Below, one piece after another: positions 34,577 to 46,633 of a stretch of 64,000 bases of DNA. The position numbers and the translations under genes are program-made. The notes beneath the pieces were generated by a model. The model made no database searches. It had not been told where the DNA came from and saw only the letters and a list, made by a program, of their open reading frames with translations. Location of the stretch: the NCBI GenBank assembly GCA_023055425.1, contig JALGPY010000001.1, positions 108,729,057 through 108,793,056 on the forward strand. Reading direction: 5' to 3'. The stretch comes from Linanthus parryae (taxonomy: Eukaryota > Streptophyta > Magnoliopsida > Ericales > Polemoniaceae). Each line of letters opens with the position of its first letter. The first letter of the stretch is position 1.

Positions 34577-35645
34577 AATTAGAGCCAACAGTCACCCTTG
34601 TATGTGGATCTAACAGATTCTCATCTGTAGGAATCTTGCATATCTTCACATCTCCTCTATAGATGATATTTCGAATAAGATGGAACTTCCTGAGTACGTG
34701 TTTGGATTTATTGTGTGACATGGGTTTCTTAGATTGTGTGATCGCCCCACTGTTGTCACAGTACAACTCTATTGGATCCACAATACTAGGAACCATACCA
34801 AGTTAAGTGATCATCTTCCTAACCCAAACAGCTTCCTTTGCTGCGCCACTCGCAGCAATTTACTCAGCCTTAGTTGTAGAATCAGCAACCGTCTCTTTCT
34901 TGCAACTCTTCCAGCTCACAGCTCACCTATTCAAACCAATACACGAATCCCGACTGCTATCTGAAATCATCTCTTTCGGTTTGGAAGCTTGCATCTATGT
35001 AACCCCTTACAAGCAACTCTTACTCCCCTCCACAGATCAAGAATGCATCCTTAGTTCTTCTCAAGTACTTTAGGATGTTCTTAACCGCTATCCATTTACT
35101 CTCACCCGGATTAGATTGGTACCCTCTTGTCATACTCAATGCGTATGACACATCTAGTCTAGTACATAACATGGCGTACATAATGGATCCTATGGTTGAG
35201 GCATAGGTTATGCTACTCATGTGTTCCTTCTCAACCTCATTGGAAGGACAATCGCTCTTCGAAAGAGTGATTCCATGCAACATGGGCAAGAATCCCTTCT
35301 TGGAGTCTTGCATGGTGAACAGATTCAACATCTTGTCTATATATGTACTTTGACTTAGGCCTAGCAGCTTCATCGATCTACCTCTATAGATATTGATACC
35401 AAGTATGTAAGCTGCTTTCCCTATGTCCTTAATTGAGAAACACCTTGCTAGCCAATCTTTCATAGATTGCAGCATGGGAATATTGTTTCCAATGAGAAGT
35501 ATGTCATCTACATACACGACTAGAAAAGTAACAGAACTCCCACTAACCTTCTTGTAAACACAAGACTCATCTTCGTTCTTGATGAAGTCAAACTCTTTGA
35601 CCGCTTCATCAAAACGTTGATTCCAACTCCTAGAAGCTTGCTTTA
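34577..35645 (-). pseudogene. pol: Copia C RT and RNase H fragment
   Basis: The minus-strand frame 35020-35517 starts at MYVDDILLIGNNIPML (the reverse transcriptase catalytic YVDD) and runs through SQSTYIDKMLNLF and YLRRTKDAFLICGGE. The stretch 34800-35020 holds RNase H in broken frames (the ETV-DSTTEAE region). The frame 34577-34796 gives YCDNSGAITQSKKP and RKFHLIRNIIYRGDVKICKIP. Upstream coding sequence is absent because of the truncation at 35645. Confidence 0.87.
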
Positions 35646-36233
35646 AGATATAAGATATTTCGTAATGTTACGCGGTTTCATAAGCATACTTTACGTTTCA
35701 ACAACATGTGATAACTAGTCTTTATCAGTTTTTGTAATCGTGTTATCTTGAAGGAAAGGGCTAGAGGAGACAATGTCTTTCTCTCTGTGTGTGTGAATCA
35801 ACCTCCGACCGGATGATAAGTGTATGGGTAGGCAGCGTAGGCTTCATAAGCAAGAGATTACCAAATATGTTTAGACAAGTTCATGAAGTCGTTCGACTTC
35901 AGACCAAGAATAATAGCTTCCTCGACTTGTATTCACCAAGTATGGCCATCCATCGTGACAACTTATATTGAGTTTGGGGGACGTCACTCCTCTAAGGAGG
36001 GGAGGATGTAACCCTTTAGTTTCCGTGACCCAAGCTGTATACCATAGTATGTACCGCACTATGACATTAGCACACTTTTAGGTTGTATTGTGTAACATTC
36101 TCTATGATTGGTTACCCCTACATACTAGTCATGCATGCCATCTCTTGGGAAATACTTGTAAACTTTTAAAGCAGCGACTCGTTGAAAATGTTATTGAGTG
36201 CTTGGGTTGAGCTTCGAGGAAGAAACTCTATTT
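35646..36233 (+). other. Probable 3' interior of a gypsy element, no gene
   Basis: 588 bp between truncated copia C and the polypurine tract of the large gypsy LTR. It contains CTAAGGAGGGGAGGATGTAAC at about 35991-36012, which looks like a second polypurine tract and LTR start, possibly from an older element. No supported coding sequence. Confidence 0.4.
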
Positions 36234-36247
36234 AAGGGGGGGAAGTA
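36234..36247 (+). promoter_or_regulatory. Polypurine tract of the large gypsy LTR
   Basis: AAGGGGGGGAAGTA directly precedes TGTAATACGCCG. Confidence 0.7.
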
Positions 36248-36261
36248 TGTAATACGCCGTC

Positions 36262-36282
36262 ATATATATATATATATATATA
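36262..36282. repeat. AT microsatellite
   Basis: (AT)10 just inside the gypsy LTR start. Confidence 0.9.
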
Positions 36283-37552
36283 AGTACGTAACGACCTTTT
36301 TCGTAGAGATTAAAATTTTATTTCTAAAAGATATGACGAGTAGGGAGGTAGTTGTAACTTTAGATGATATTAGCTAGTTAAAAGTTAGGGTGATAGGGTA
36401 GTTAGAAAAAACTATAAAAGCCTAAGAGACAATAACATTTATCAAACAAAATAAAAAAAATAAAATGAGTTTTCACCATCCCAAACACTTCTCCTCTACA
36501 TGAGAAAGTTTTTTTTTTCATCCCCAATAAAACTTGTCCTTTTCTTCTCTTTCTTTTCTCCAAATACTTTTTCTTCTTCTTCTTCTTCTCCAACTAACAC
36601 ACCACCGCCCGCACCACCACCACCGGAACCCACTTCCGTCTCCACATCCCTCCTTCTCTGCTCTCTCTCCCTATCTCTTTGTTTCTCCCTGTCGACCTCC
36701 CCCTCTCCTTTTCAGACCTGCAACAGCAGCGGTGGCCGAATGCCACACCACCACCGCTGCACCAAAGCCCAACGAGAAACCACCGAGACCACCACCACTC
36801 TTTTTCTCTCCATCTTCATTTCTCTTCCAATCTGTCTCTGTCTCTCCCTCTGAGCTCTACGGCACCATCAATAGCCAAATCCAGCAGTAGCAGCGCCGGT
36901 AGCAGTGACGACCAAGAGTCACGCCGCCACCGCCATATTTACTGGAGAAGAACTCAGGCAAACAACCGGAGACACCCATCCCCCAAATTCAGTTTTCCTA
37001 CATTTCTGAGAATCCAAGGAGCACGAAGACACCCTCCATCGCCACCAAGAGTGGCCAGAGATTCCCAATCGACCATCACTGTCGAGCTTGCCAGCGACAA
37101 AGCTCGGCCCGAGGTATCCGGAGCGACGCATCCCGTCCCATTGGTTCCAATCAGCTCCTGGGAGTCCAAGGAGTCTATAATCACCCACAAATAGAGACGA
37201 AAACGCCGGATTATTCACCGACGATCATCAGTGCCGACAAACGACCGTCGGAGCCGTGACCCGCTCTATTTCTTGACTATTTCTCGTGATTTTTCACATG
37301 GGTAAACTCTAACTCACTCTTTAGTTTTTTTTTTGATCATCAAAACACAATCTTGTTAGCTATAATCGGATTTGAGAATTTTTTGGGTGAAGAAGATGAT
37401 GTTTGGGGCTTATTGGGGGTACTTTGTGCACAATCTGAAACTTTGAGGGTATACGTTGTTGCATATAAAATTGCTAATGTTAGTGGGAGGGTTATTATTT
37501 TTCTTTTGAAAAGAATATAGGGGATCCACTTGTTGTTCAAATAAACAGTATA

Positions 37553-37812
37553 CTACCTCCGTTTCGTCTGTTTCGTCTGCGTTTGACTTTTTAACCCGTA
37601 ACTGAGTCACTTTGACTTCGTGATTTGGGTACCAAAACGATGTAATTTTTTAACAATTTTTTCATGGTATTTTAGAATAAACTTTCCTCTACAACACCAT
37701 GCAAAGATTACCAAATTCTTGTATCGTTTTGCTAATCAAATTACCGGATGAAAGTAACCCAGTGAATAGTGACAAAAAGTGAAGTAGGCTGAAACAGGCG
37801 AAACAGAGGTAG
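37553..37812. mobile_element. Stowaway-type MITE (Tc1/mariner)
   Basis: 260 bp with terminal inverted repeats CTACCTCCGTTTCGTCTGTTTC (left) and the complement of GAAACAGGCGAAACAGAGGTAG (right), flanked by TA dinucleotides. The ends match the plant Stowaway consensus CTCCCTCCGT. No coding capacity. Confidence 0.88.
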
Positions 37813-38832
37813 TATAAAATATGAAATTAAAAATACAAATTTTGGATTAAAATTATTTCCTACTATTTCTAGATATTATTTTAATTATGTGAAAGTAATT
37901 TGGCTAATGAAATTATATAGGAAATTGTTAATATAAAATATTGTTGTTTCTCTTAAAAAATAAGCTAGATAAAAATATAGTTTGGGTTCATTCATTTAAT
38001 TTCAGTTTATGTCTAAATAGATATTTGCAAGAACTACAAATCTTGTATTATAATTTGGAAAATATTTAGAAACAGTTTATCTTAAAGTGAATTAGTGTTT
38101 CTCTTAAACGAATAAAGTTGGTTTCCTAAATAAAAGAAATTATTTCTCCAATATATATTTATAAATTGTATGAATAAATACTTATTTTCTTTGAATAAAC
38201 ATTTTGTATGAATTTAGTGCTTTTAAAGTATATACATTTCTAATGAATGATAAAATTATAATTAAATTGGGTTAAATCGGATTTTGTGGTCACTTACGAA
38301 TAAATATGTTGTTCAATAAATATTACTTCCTAAATATGAGAGTGTATATAAATTTAATATGCGATTTCTTGCTCAATATTTTTTACGAATTAGTATTATA
38401 TAAGTTGGGATATTTTTATGAGAGATGTATAATTGTTTAAGTTACAGGTTTATTATATAAATATTGCATGCTACTAATTAATGGGGTAATGGGGGTAATT
38501 TAAAAGGACACATGTTAGGTCAAACTTGCACAATTAAACTGGTAATTAATTTAGGAATTATAAATTGTAGGTGACGAGTTCGTAGAAGAGGGCTACATAT
38601 ATTCGTAGAAGCCTTATCGTGCTATTTGTCTTACTACTTGAGGTGAGTAAACATGCCCGACATAATGTGCCCCCGTCCTTCTTTCGTGTCCAAATATTTT
38701 CATGATTTTTGTGTCTCAAATGTAAATTGTGATATACGTGCTTGACTTGAAATCTCCATTACTTGTCTAACGAGTCATTTGGAAACTATTACATGGATAT
38801 TAACAATACGTAATAACGTAAAGTAGAAATAG

Positions 38833-39083
38833 TTGTGCGGTGGAACTATATGTGTATTCCTATATACTATGATTACGATATTTTGCTCGGTTGCAGTTTG
38901 CCCCAGGCTGCTCCTTCTACTCACCCTTCTGGCCGCAAGAGTCTTAAGGGGGTGTCGAAACTTAAGGTCTTGGATGCATGCAAGATGGTTGATTCTATAT
39001 TATTGGATTGGTTCGTTCCCTGCTACAACGAAATAATAAATGTGGATTTTTCATATGAGAAATGGAAGGTATTCAAGATTTGA
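38833..39083 (+). other. Open frames in the gypsy LTR, probably not genes
   Basis: Overlapping frames of 67 and 82 codons (the second: APSTHPSGRKSLKGVSKLKV) lie near the LTR's 3' part. In long gypsy LTRs such frames are usually incidental. No domain was recognised. Confidence 0.3.
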
Positions 39084-39558
39084 AATTATGGAAATGGGTT
39101 GAGGGTGCTAAGTAAAGAGTTGGAATATTCATAACTGGGCATCTGCGTTAACAAGTTTGTTTAATTCCATATTATTCATCTTTTATTAAAATAAAAACAT
39201 GCTTTTTTCATGTTTACACGTTTGGGTGTAACTTGCTCAGCATTTAGTGCTGACTTTCGAAAAACTGCGGTCTTGTTTCTTTCCCCCGCAGGTCTAGGAG
39301 TTGGGATTATGAAGTAGCGGCGTTCGAGACTCACTTAGATTATCATGGATCATCACTCTACGATGAGAATACTAGTTTAAAATCATTATCTAAATAATGT
39401 AGCCTGCGTTGTAGCCTAAAAGACAATCTTGTAATAACTTGTTGGTTAAGCATAATTATGGTACGTGTTGTTCTTGATTTCCACCGCTTCGTTTTTAGTA
39501 GCACTCTCCTGGGCGCTCCGATTCGGAACGGAAGGATTGGGAAACGACGAGTGTTACA

Positions 39559-41090
39559 ATAACCAATTTTCTCATCAACCAAAATCATAATAAGTAGTGA
39601 AGTTGTCTCAAAAAGGACATGTGAACTAATTTAAGAATGCATCTCGGCGTGACATTTTAGATATCCTAAAATGTGTAGAAAATATCACTTGTTAAGTTAC
39701 ATGGCAGAAGCATTGAGATATAATTAAAGGTCTTGTTAAAAACCGCGAGTACGTGATTTACATGTGTGTGTATATTTTTGCCAAAAGAATGTGTACATAA
39801 ATGTTAGAAACAATATTTTAGGAAACTATAGTAAGTATCTTTTTAGGAATATCAAGTGCATGTGTGATGATGTTGACACGTTTAATCAGTCATAGTTTGG
39901 GAATTTTGAGAATTTATTTTCCGAAAAATAATATTAGCATACAATACATTAAAAATATAAGATAACAAACAGTGACAACGAAGTACTTAAATCCTAACCA
40001 GTTTTGCTGAAAGAACAAAAAAATATCATTATCATTTTTCTCAACAAAAATCATAATCAGTACTGAAGTTGTCTAAGAAAAGGACACGCAAACTAATTTA
40101 AGAATACATCTTGCCGATGGAATTTCAGATATCCTAAAATGTGAAGAAAGTATCAATTGTTAAGTTACATGTTAGAAGTATTCTGATATAATTAAAATTT
40201 AAGACCTTGTTTAAAAACGGCGATACGTGAATTATATTTGTGTATACATTTTTGCCAAAAGAATGTGAACATAAATGTTAGAAAAAATACTTTAGGAAAC
40301 AATAGTAAGTATCTTTTTAGGAAGATCAAGGGCATTTGTGATGATGTTGCAAACGTTTAATAAGTCATAGTTTCGGGAATTTGAGATATCATTTTCCGAA
40401 AAATAATCTTGGGATACAATACATAAAAAATGTAAGAGTAACAAAAAAAATGAAAACGAAGTACTTCAATCCTAACCAGGTTTGCTGAGTGAAAAAAAAA
40501 ATTATCAGTGTTCTCAACAACAAAAATAATAATCAGTACGGAAGTTGTCTTAAAAAATGACAGGTTAACTAATTTAAGAATACATCTCGCCGATGGAATT
40601 TTTGATATCCTAAAATGTGTAGAAAATATCACTTGTTAAGTTACATGTTAGAAGCATTGAGATATAATTAAAATTTAAGATCTTGTTTAAAAACAGCGAT
40701 ACGGGAATTATATGTGTGTATACATTTCCGCCAAAAGAATGTGTACATAAATGTTATAAAAAAAATATTTTAGGAAACAATAGTAAGTATCTTTTTAGGA
40801 AGATTAGGTGCATGTGTGGTGATGTTGCAAATGTATACTCATGCATAATTTGGGAAATTTGAGAATTCTTTTTCAAAAACATAGTCTTGGGATACGATAC
40901 ATCAAAAATATAAGAGTAACAAAAAAATGAAAATGAAGTACTTAAATCCTAATCAGGGTTTCTAAAAGAAAAAAAAATATCATAATCAGTATTCTCAACA
41001 ACAAAAATCATAATTATTAGTGAAGTTGTCGAAAAAAAGAAAGGCGACCTAATTTAAGAATGCATCTCGCCGATGAAATTTTAGATATCC
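39559..41090. repeat. ~475-bp tandem repeat, copies 1-3 and start of copy 4
   Basis: The anchor GAAGTTGTC recurs with G at 39602, 40068, 40544 and 41025, giving periods of 466, 476 and 481 bases. Shared blocks include ATATCCTAAAATGTG, ATCACTTGTTAAGTTACATG, ATTTTTGCCAAAAGAATGTG and CGAAGTACTTAAATCC. It is AT-rich with no coding content. Copy 4 is cut at 41090 by an insertion and resumes at 43021. Confidence 0.9.
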
Positions 41091-41515
41091 TGACGCAAAA
41101 TAGAAGCGCTCAAATAAGTCAAACGACAATATTCATAAATTAATAATAGTTCTCAAACATGAGAATACTTAAATTTTATTGATAAAGATGAAATGTTGAT
41201 TTGGTCAAATGTCTACAATGATTTAAATAGCCTAAACGCTAAAAAACGTAAAAATTACCAAAATGACAAAAACAAGCTAATCAAATATTCTAATAGTTCA
41301 AAATATTCTAAGATCAACCCAATTGAAGGAATGTCAATTGAAGTTTCCTACTAGGAGAAACAATTAAATCAAATCTTTCCTAAAATAGTAAAAACACTGA
41401 TCTGAAGGTCCAGACGACCGAATTTGACCAAACTGGGGTGGTGCTCGTGACTAAAGTCACGAGTTCTGCTCAAAACGTCGTTAGCACTCGTAAACATGTA
41501 TGGTTTGACGATATA

Positions 41516-42545
41516 TCAAATTCCTTCAATTTTTCCTCTGATTTTGCGTACTAACCGGTACTGCTTTCCTGAATTTGACGATATTTTCCAAAAATTATGT
41601 CCTACATTAGTCGCCATTTCTTTGATAGAACTCGACCTCGAGTTCAGCTTAGCGACTTGAAATCTTCCACTCCAATCAAAGAGATATTTTGAATATTTTG
41701 CTTGTCTGATCTTGAGTATACGAGCATAACCATAATTTCCCGAAAATTCCATCTTCTCCTCATATTTTAACTTGTTAACAAACTCAACAATTATAGGAGA
41801 AGGAACATAGGACATATCAATACCAAGAAAATCAATAGTACAAGAAAGTCTTTTTAAACCCACCCTGTGAGTTTCGATACATGGCTCATCTTTCTTGGCA
41901 CTGTCAATCTTCCCTTCTTTGAACTATAGATTTTCATCCACGCGCTCCTCTTTCTCTTCAACATATTTCTCTTCACAACTAGGTTGTAGTTTATCTTTTC
42001 TTGATAGAAGACCAATCCTATGAGATTGTCCCGTAAAAGAAAACAGATTGCGATATTCATCGTAAAACCCATTGACACCGTATTTCCATGGTCTCCCAAG
42101 CAACAAGTGGCAATATTTACGCATATAACACACATCACAAAAAACTTCAGTTTCATACTTATTAGCTATTGTAAAAAAAACTCGGCATGTCTTTGTGATT
42201 AGAGATTCATCTTCCACATCATCTTTATGCCCAATAGTAGTATATGGTGATGGGTGCTCTTCCACAGGTAAACTAAAGTACTCCACCAATCTACTACTCG
42301 CAAAATTTGTGTAAGCGTAACCAATATCCAAGTTGCATAACTTGTTTTTGATGATACAAAGTGATTCAAAACGATCAACAATTTGTCTCCTCCCAAGAAC
42401 TGCCATGGATCATTCAATAGGAGTGCCATGGCTCTCCACGTGCGGGGTGACTATTGAAGATGGACTCCCTAGAGAACCTAAGGTTCCTAACCAGCTACCA
42501 ACGTCAACAGGGATCCCGTCTGCATCTTGTCTAGTAGCCATGAGC
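41516..42545 (-). pseudogene. Gag start joined to a gypsy protease-like segment
   Basis: A short minus-strand gag-like start (MATRQDADGIPVDVGSWLG) begins about 20 bases after the primer site and stops after some 43 codons. A frame from 42406 then encodes a retropepsin-like domain: LCNLDIGYAYTNFASS, where the catalytic motif Asp-Ser/Gly-Gly reads Asp-Ile-Gly, followed by RLVEYFSLPVEEHPSPY, an FCDVCYMRKYCHLLLGRPW segment that matches the family's CDV...LLGRPW flap block, and FSFTGQSHRIGLL. The tail (41924-41516) is Lys/Glu-rich and frameshifted. Zinc knuckle, integrase and reverse transcriptase are absent. The family is gypsy by the protease block. Function is not expected. Confidence 0.7.
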
Positions 42546-42560
42546 GAGGCCAACCAGGAA

Positions 42561-42569
42561 CTGATACCA
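42561..42569 (-). promoter_or_regulatory. Primer binding site of the small gypsy element
   Basis: On the minus strand TGGTATCAG, two bases after the LTR end TGCGTCA. It is the initiator tRNA-Met type used by many chromoviruses. Confidence 0.75.
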
Positions 42570-43020
42570 CTTGACGCAGACTAGAGGCAAAAGAAAGTCA
42601 AACGACGTTCTTAGCTAGGTAAAAGAGATCTCAAAAGCTGAGAAACTCGAAATTATAATTCAGAATTGGAAAGCTGTCTTTGCATGTTGGCCACATGCTG
42701 CTTAAATAACAGAAAACCCTAATTACTGCCCAAAATAGTAAAAAATAAAATTTCTCAAAATAGTGCCACTAACTGAGGACGAGATTCTTAGACAGTCCCA
42801 GTTTGCGGAGTTGCAAAAGGAGTTGTCAATATCGAGTTATTACGCGATAAACTACTACCAAAAATAATAAATAAAACATAAAAAACTGCCATTTGGCATC
42901 CTAAACGATGTCGGATCGCCAAAAACTGATGTCGGCAAGGCGCTTGGTTGCTTCTGTCTAGCGATTCTGCATCAAATAAGGGTGTACCCACCCTAAACAG
43001 GTCACGCCGGTTCTGCGTCA

Positions 43021-43320
43021 TATCCTAAAATGTGTAGAAAATATCACTTGTTAAGTTACATGTTATAACTATTGAGATATAATAAAAATTTAAGATCTTG
43101 TTTAAAAAAGGCGATACGTGAATTACATGTGTGTATACATATTCACCAAAAGAATGAGTATATAAATGTTAGAAAAATCATTTTAGGAAACAATAGTAAG
43201 TATCATTTAAGAAAGATCAAGTGCAGTCGTGGTGATGTTGCAAACATTTACTCTGTCGTGTTGAAAATTCATTTTCAATAAAATAATCTTCTGATACATT
43301 GCATCAAAAATATGAAATAT
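43021..43320. repeat. ~475-bp tandem repeat, end of copy 4
   Basis: Resumes with TATCCTAAAATGTGTAG exactly where copy 4 was split at 41090, and decays by about 43320. Confidence 0.88.
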
Positions 43321-43740
43321 GTTGCATAAAATTAAGGAAATCATAATCTCAAAAAGAAAAAGAAAATTAAGTCAATAGTCCAAGATTATTAGTAGTGTTT
43401 TGTAACCCATTTGTCATTATAAAGCTATTGGTTGTGACTCATAATAAATAAATAAATGAGGTGATTCAATTGTGTTGACTAATGTGCCATGTCGCACATG
43501 TAGTATATCTTTTTTAATATGTAGACTATAATTATTGGTTGGGTAATCCATGTAGGCGACATTTGTTCTCCCGATGAGAGATTTGAAATGACAAATGACA
43601 TTCCCAGATTAAACCTTAGCACTAGTAGATTACATAACTAAAATAAACTAATTGAACAACGGCTCACTTGAAAAGACCACTATGGATTGTCAAGTTTTTC
43701 TCTATCTAAACATTTCACTATGACTTGGTAATCGTGCAAG
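43321..43740. other. AT-rich spacer without gene
   Basis: No recognised feature. Confidence 0.5.
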
Positions 43741-45175
43741 GTGATGGATAACAACCCTGACGTCACCGATGAAGAGAAAGACCAGTTAGCAAGAAGAATT
43801 TGGAAATGGAAAGGGAAAGTAATCTCAGAGGATATCGATAGTATGGAATTTTCCGATCCTGTGAACAACGACAACGCTAACAAAGGTACATGGATTCATA
43901 TCAGAATCTTGATGATGATATGGGTCTAGTGCATGAAGCATATATGGTCTCCTTCAAGAAAATCTTGATTGGGGATGTATTCAACTATTCCATCAAATTT
44001 TAGATTATGAGGATGGACCGATGATTCGAAAGAAAGGAAAAGAATCAAAGATCTTAACTGGAAAAACCCCTGAACTCGACCATTTACATCTCTTTGAAAT
44101 TGAGAAAGGCGATAGTGAAACCATTTTAGAAATTGCTTCATTATCAAATTGTTGGGAACAACAATTGGTTTAAGCTTCTTGAATAAAGAGCACTCAAGCT
44201 CTGAAATTTGGAAGGGAAATGCTCCTTCAAAGATATGGCAGAGGGTTATTACATCGTCAATTTTACCAAGAACAAAGATTACCTGAAGGTCCTCATTTGT
44301 GGCCCTTGGATAATGATTGATCATTACCTTACAGTAAGGATGTAGGACGCAGATTGCAAACCGTCTGCTGCCAATTTTTTGTTTTACGGCGGTCTGGATT
44401 CTACTTCCACAATTTCCTTGTGAAAGTAGAAAGATACCTAGGGAGCTCAGCACTCCGTTGAAAGTTGATATGGCGTCGGTGGTTGGGAATCATATAAAGC
44501 ATGCAAGGATATGTGTTAATGTGGATCTTAATCTCCCCAGCCCGAGGAGTTTACAGTTGCACTACATTCTTTCAGGGTGCTATATGAACATATAAGCAAT
44601 ATATCCTTTAGATATGGTAGAGTGGGACACTTAAGGGATTAATGCACTTACAGAAGATGGCTGGAGGAAGTGAATGAATACAAGGGAGGAAGGACATGAT
44701 CGGCTCCACAGAAGGACACGTCGACGAATTCACCAAGGTCAAATAACGATCCGTTAATCAACGACAGCTCACAAACTAGCCTCAAAGATGATCGATCGGT
44801 TACTCCAAAAATAAATTTTCGTAAGCCCAAGAATAAAAACAAGAAGAATACAGGTGATGCGAAGGCCCAAACAAATAATACCGGGCCTTCAGGTCCATGT
44901 AACAGCAAAAAAAATCGATGAAATCTATTAAATAATAATATTGACGACCCGGACCAAAAAAATAATGGACCGGACCCGTCCATTTTCCAGGGTTACCGAA
45001 AAGGTAATGTTGCATATGTTCTGACAGATCGGTATTTTGACCCGTCGGGTTTTATTCACAATGGAAATTTAGGGATTCAGGGTGAATTGGAAGATTTCAT
45101 TGGAGATTCGGGTAGCCCTTGGATACTTGCACGGGATTTTAATGATTTTGCTAGTGTTGATTAGAAAATCTAATA
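43741..45175 (+). mobile_element. L1-type LINE relic
   Basis: A decayed non-LTR retrotransposon. ORF1 traces in several frames include a start MMDNNPDVTDEEKDQLAR, a WKWKGKV block, a GPWIMIDHYLTVR motif (family: GPW-F--HYL-V) and, near 44470-44640, KHARICVNVDLNLPSPRSL followed by YEHISNISFRYGRVGHL. The last is the remains of the CCHC knuckle region, with the cysteines lost. A Lys/Asn-rich segment follows (44810-44940). Near 45110-45165 PWILARDFNDFASVD matches the endonuclease start of ORF2 (family: GDFN), after which it is truncated. Stops are frequent, so it is old. No poly(A) tail or duplication was seen. Confidence 0.72.
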
Positions 45176-45440
45176 TAGGTTGAGTCCGAATGTGTTCAAT
45201 CAAGGATTCCAAACTGTTTTAAAGTGTTCTATTATTTTTAGAACAAAATAACTCGAATCATGTAGTGCATTGTATAGGATTATTACAAATAATCTAAATC
45301 TCTTTATTTAGATGCTCTATGATGCTTATTGTAGATATTGTAGTTCGCCATACTAGTTATTGAACCACATGGTGTTCAAAGGTGAGACATATCACTACTC
45401 CTTACACATCTTATAGTAATTAACCTTCATTCGCATGTCT
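45176..45440. other. Spacer without gene
   Basis: AT-rich, no recognised feature. CACTACTCC at about 45391 was considered as a CACTA end and rejected. Confidence 0.45.
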
Positions 45441-45830
45441 TTATGGGGGTTGCGGGACAGGGCCCTCTCGTATATGAATCATCCGGGAACTAAGATTGTA
45501 AGTGGCTTGAAGGCTAGAGTAAGGCCCGTCGCGTGCGAGATATGAATATACTTGCTCGCGACCCTTTTCCGTTATCTGAGAGACTTGCGATACGCCCACC
45601 TATATACATGATCGAAGGTTATGCGTGCGAGGTAGTTATATAACCGCACCATGCTCCGATCTAGCGGAGGGGAAACTAACAATTCACGAACATTTAGAGA
45701 CAAAACCCAGTTCGTCAATGTTCACCAAAACATAAACCCTTGAAATTTTTCCAACTTCTCGATCAGTTCCTCATTTCGATCTCGCTAGCTCTGTTCATCT
45801 TCTTTTACACCCTGCAGGCAAATTGATCGA
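45441..45830 (+). repeat. Relic similar to the LTR at 12121-13176
   Basis: GGGGGTTGCGGGACAGGGCC and GGCTAGAGTAAGGCCCGTCGCG match 12664-12760, continuing loosely to the TATATA-containing part. Probably a diverged LTR fragment. The ends are not defined. Confidence 0.55.
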
Positions 45831-46554
45831 TTTCACAAGTCCCTATCTCTTCTCGATCTGTAGCTATTCATCTGTTCTTCATCAATCGATACTCCCACCA
45901 TAGCCGCATATATAACCACGAGACTATTATTCTGTGAGGTGAGAGCTAACCACATCAATCGAAAGATGGAGGGATAGACGAGGCACTTAGATCTAGAACC
46001 CTCACGGGTCCGGTTGTCATCGATCAAAATTGCTGAGAACCTTGTCGAAGAATCGAAGTTGCCCCAATACTCATGTAAGAATTCACTGATTCGATTTAAA
46101 ATTAATAGATTAGGTTATCTGTATACTGGGGATTCCGTTGTTCTGCGATGGCTTAGTGGTATCGTATTTGAGGCTTTCTTTGTTCTTGATTCCAATACCT
46201 TGTTGTGGAGTTTTTTCTTTTTCTGTATGGGTTTTAATTCCTTATATGTCTTGAAGATGACAATTTTAATTTCAATGTTCGAATTACTAACATGTTGAGT
46301 ATGCTGGTGTCGATAATTTTCAATTGTTTGGTATATGCATGAAGTTGTCTGATACTTTTGGATATATGAATGTTATGTCTCTGATGGATGATCTCAGTTT
46401 AGTTGACAGTCTATGTGTCGAAATTCATTTTTTCGAAATTAAACTTTTAAAGTCACGGTTTGTATTTGCTGCTTGCATTCCATTTTGCCAGTGAAATAAC
46501 TTTTGTGTCTCATTTATGTGGACAACTTTGGTACTCAGTCCACCAGTTAACTGA

Positions 46555-46556
<2 letters not shown>

Positions 46557-46587
<31 letters not shown>
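46557..46587. repeat. AT microsatellite
   Basis: (AT)15-16 in the leader region of the CACTA element. Confidence 0.9.
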
Positions 46588-46588
<1 letters not shown>

Positions 46589-46633
46589 CTATTTGTGTCA
46601 TGTGTCGGTGCATCACTAACTATTTGTGAGAAT

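Larger units (their letters stand above)
33169..35645 (-). mobile_element. Truncated copia element C
   Basis: Minus strand. The 3' LTR (33169-34564), polypurine tract (34565-34576) and 3' part of pol are present. The copy ends abruptly near 35645 inside reverse transcriptase, just after AAGCAAGC, where unrelated DNA begins. It belongs to the same family as A and B but is more diverged. Confidence 0.85.
36248..39558 (+). repeat. 3.3-kb gypsy LTR (chromovirus, Tekay/Del-like)
   Basis: Starts TGTAATACGCCG after a polypurine tract and ends CGAGTGTTACA. Ends of the TGTAATA...TGTTACA type and LTRs above 3 kb are typical of Del/Tekay chromoviruses (family knowledge). A TATA-like ACTATAAAAG lies near 36410. 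It is followed by a CT-rich and then CAC-rich leader whose open frames (36500-36890) read as low-complexity Pro/Ser/His. A Stowaway MITE (37553-37812) sits inside. It could be a 3' LTR whose body was lost. The flanks do not match, so it is not a clean solo LTR. Confidence 0.65.
41091..43020 (-). mobile_element. Small internally deleted gypsy element
   Basis: 1930 bp with ends TGACGCA...TGCGTCA and target duplication TATCC (41086-41090 and 43021-43025). On the minus strand the 5' LTR is 42572-43020 and a tRNA-Met-type primer site follows. The interior encodes only a gag start and a protease-like segment. The 3' LTR occupies roughly 41091-41510, starting with a related TGACGCA...AGTCAAACGAC, but its inner edge is unclear. 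It lacks integrase and reverse transcriptase and is non-autonomous. It inserted into copy 4 of the tandem repeat. Confidence 0.82.

Noticed and set aside
35991..36020. GGAGGGGAGGATGTAACCC as the start of the large gypsy LTR
   Set aside because: The LTR end CGAGTGTTACA pairs better with TGTAATACG at 36248; the earlier motif may belong to an older relic.
36500..37194. Three overlapping plus-strand frames as host genes
   Set aside because: Low-complexity Pro/Ser/His composition, mutual overlap, and location inside a gypsy LTR leader.
41091..43020. The 1.9-kb insertion as a MITE with TGACGCA inverted ends
   Set aside because: It has a tRNA-Met primer site next to an LTR end, a gypsy protease-like segment and a 5-bp duplication, so it is a retroelement.
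45385..45400. CACTACTCC as the left CACTA terminus
   Set aside because: It lacks the CACTACAAAAAA sequence of the right end and has no CGACGA subterminal motifs next to it.
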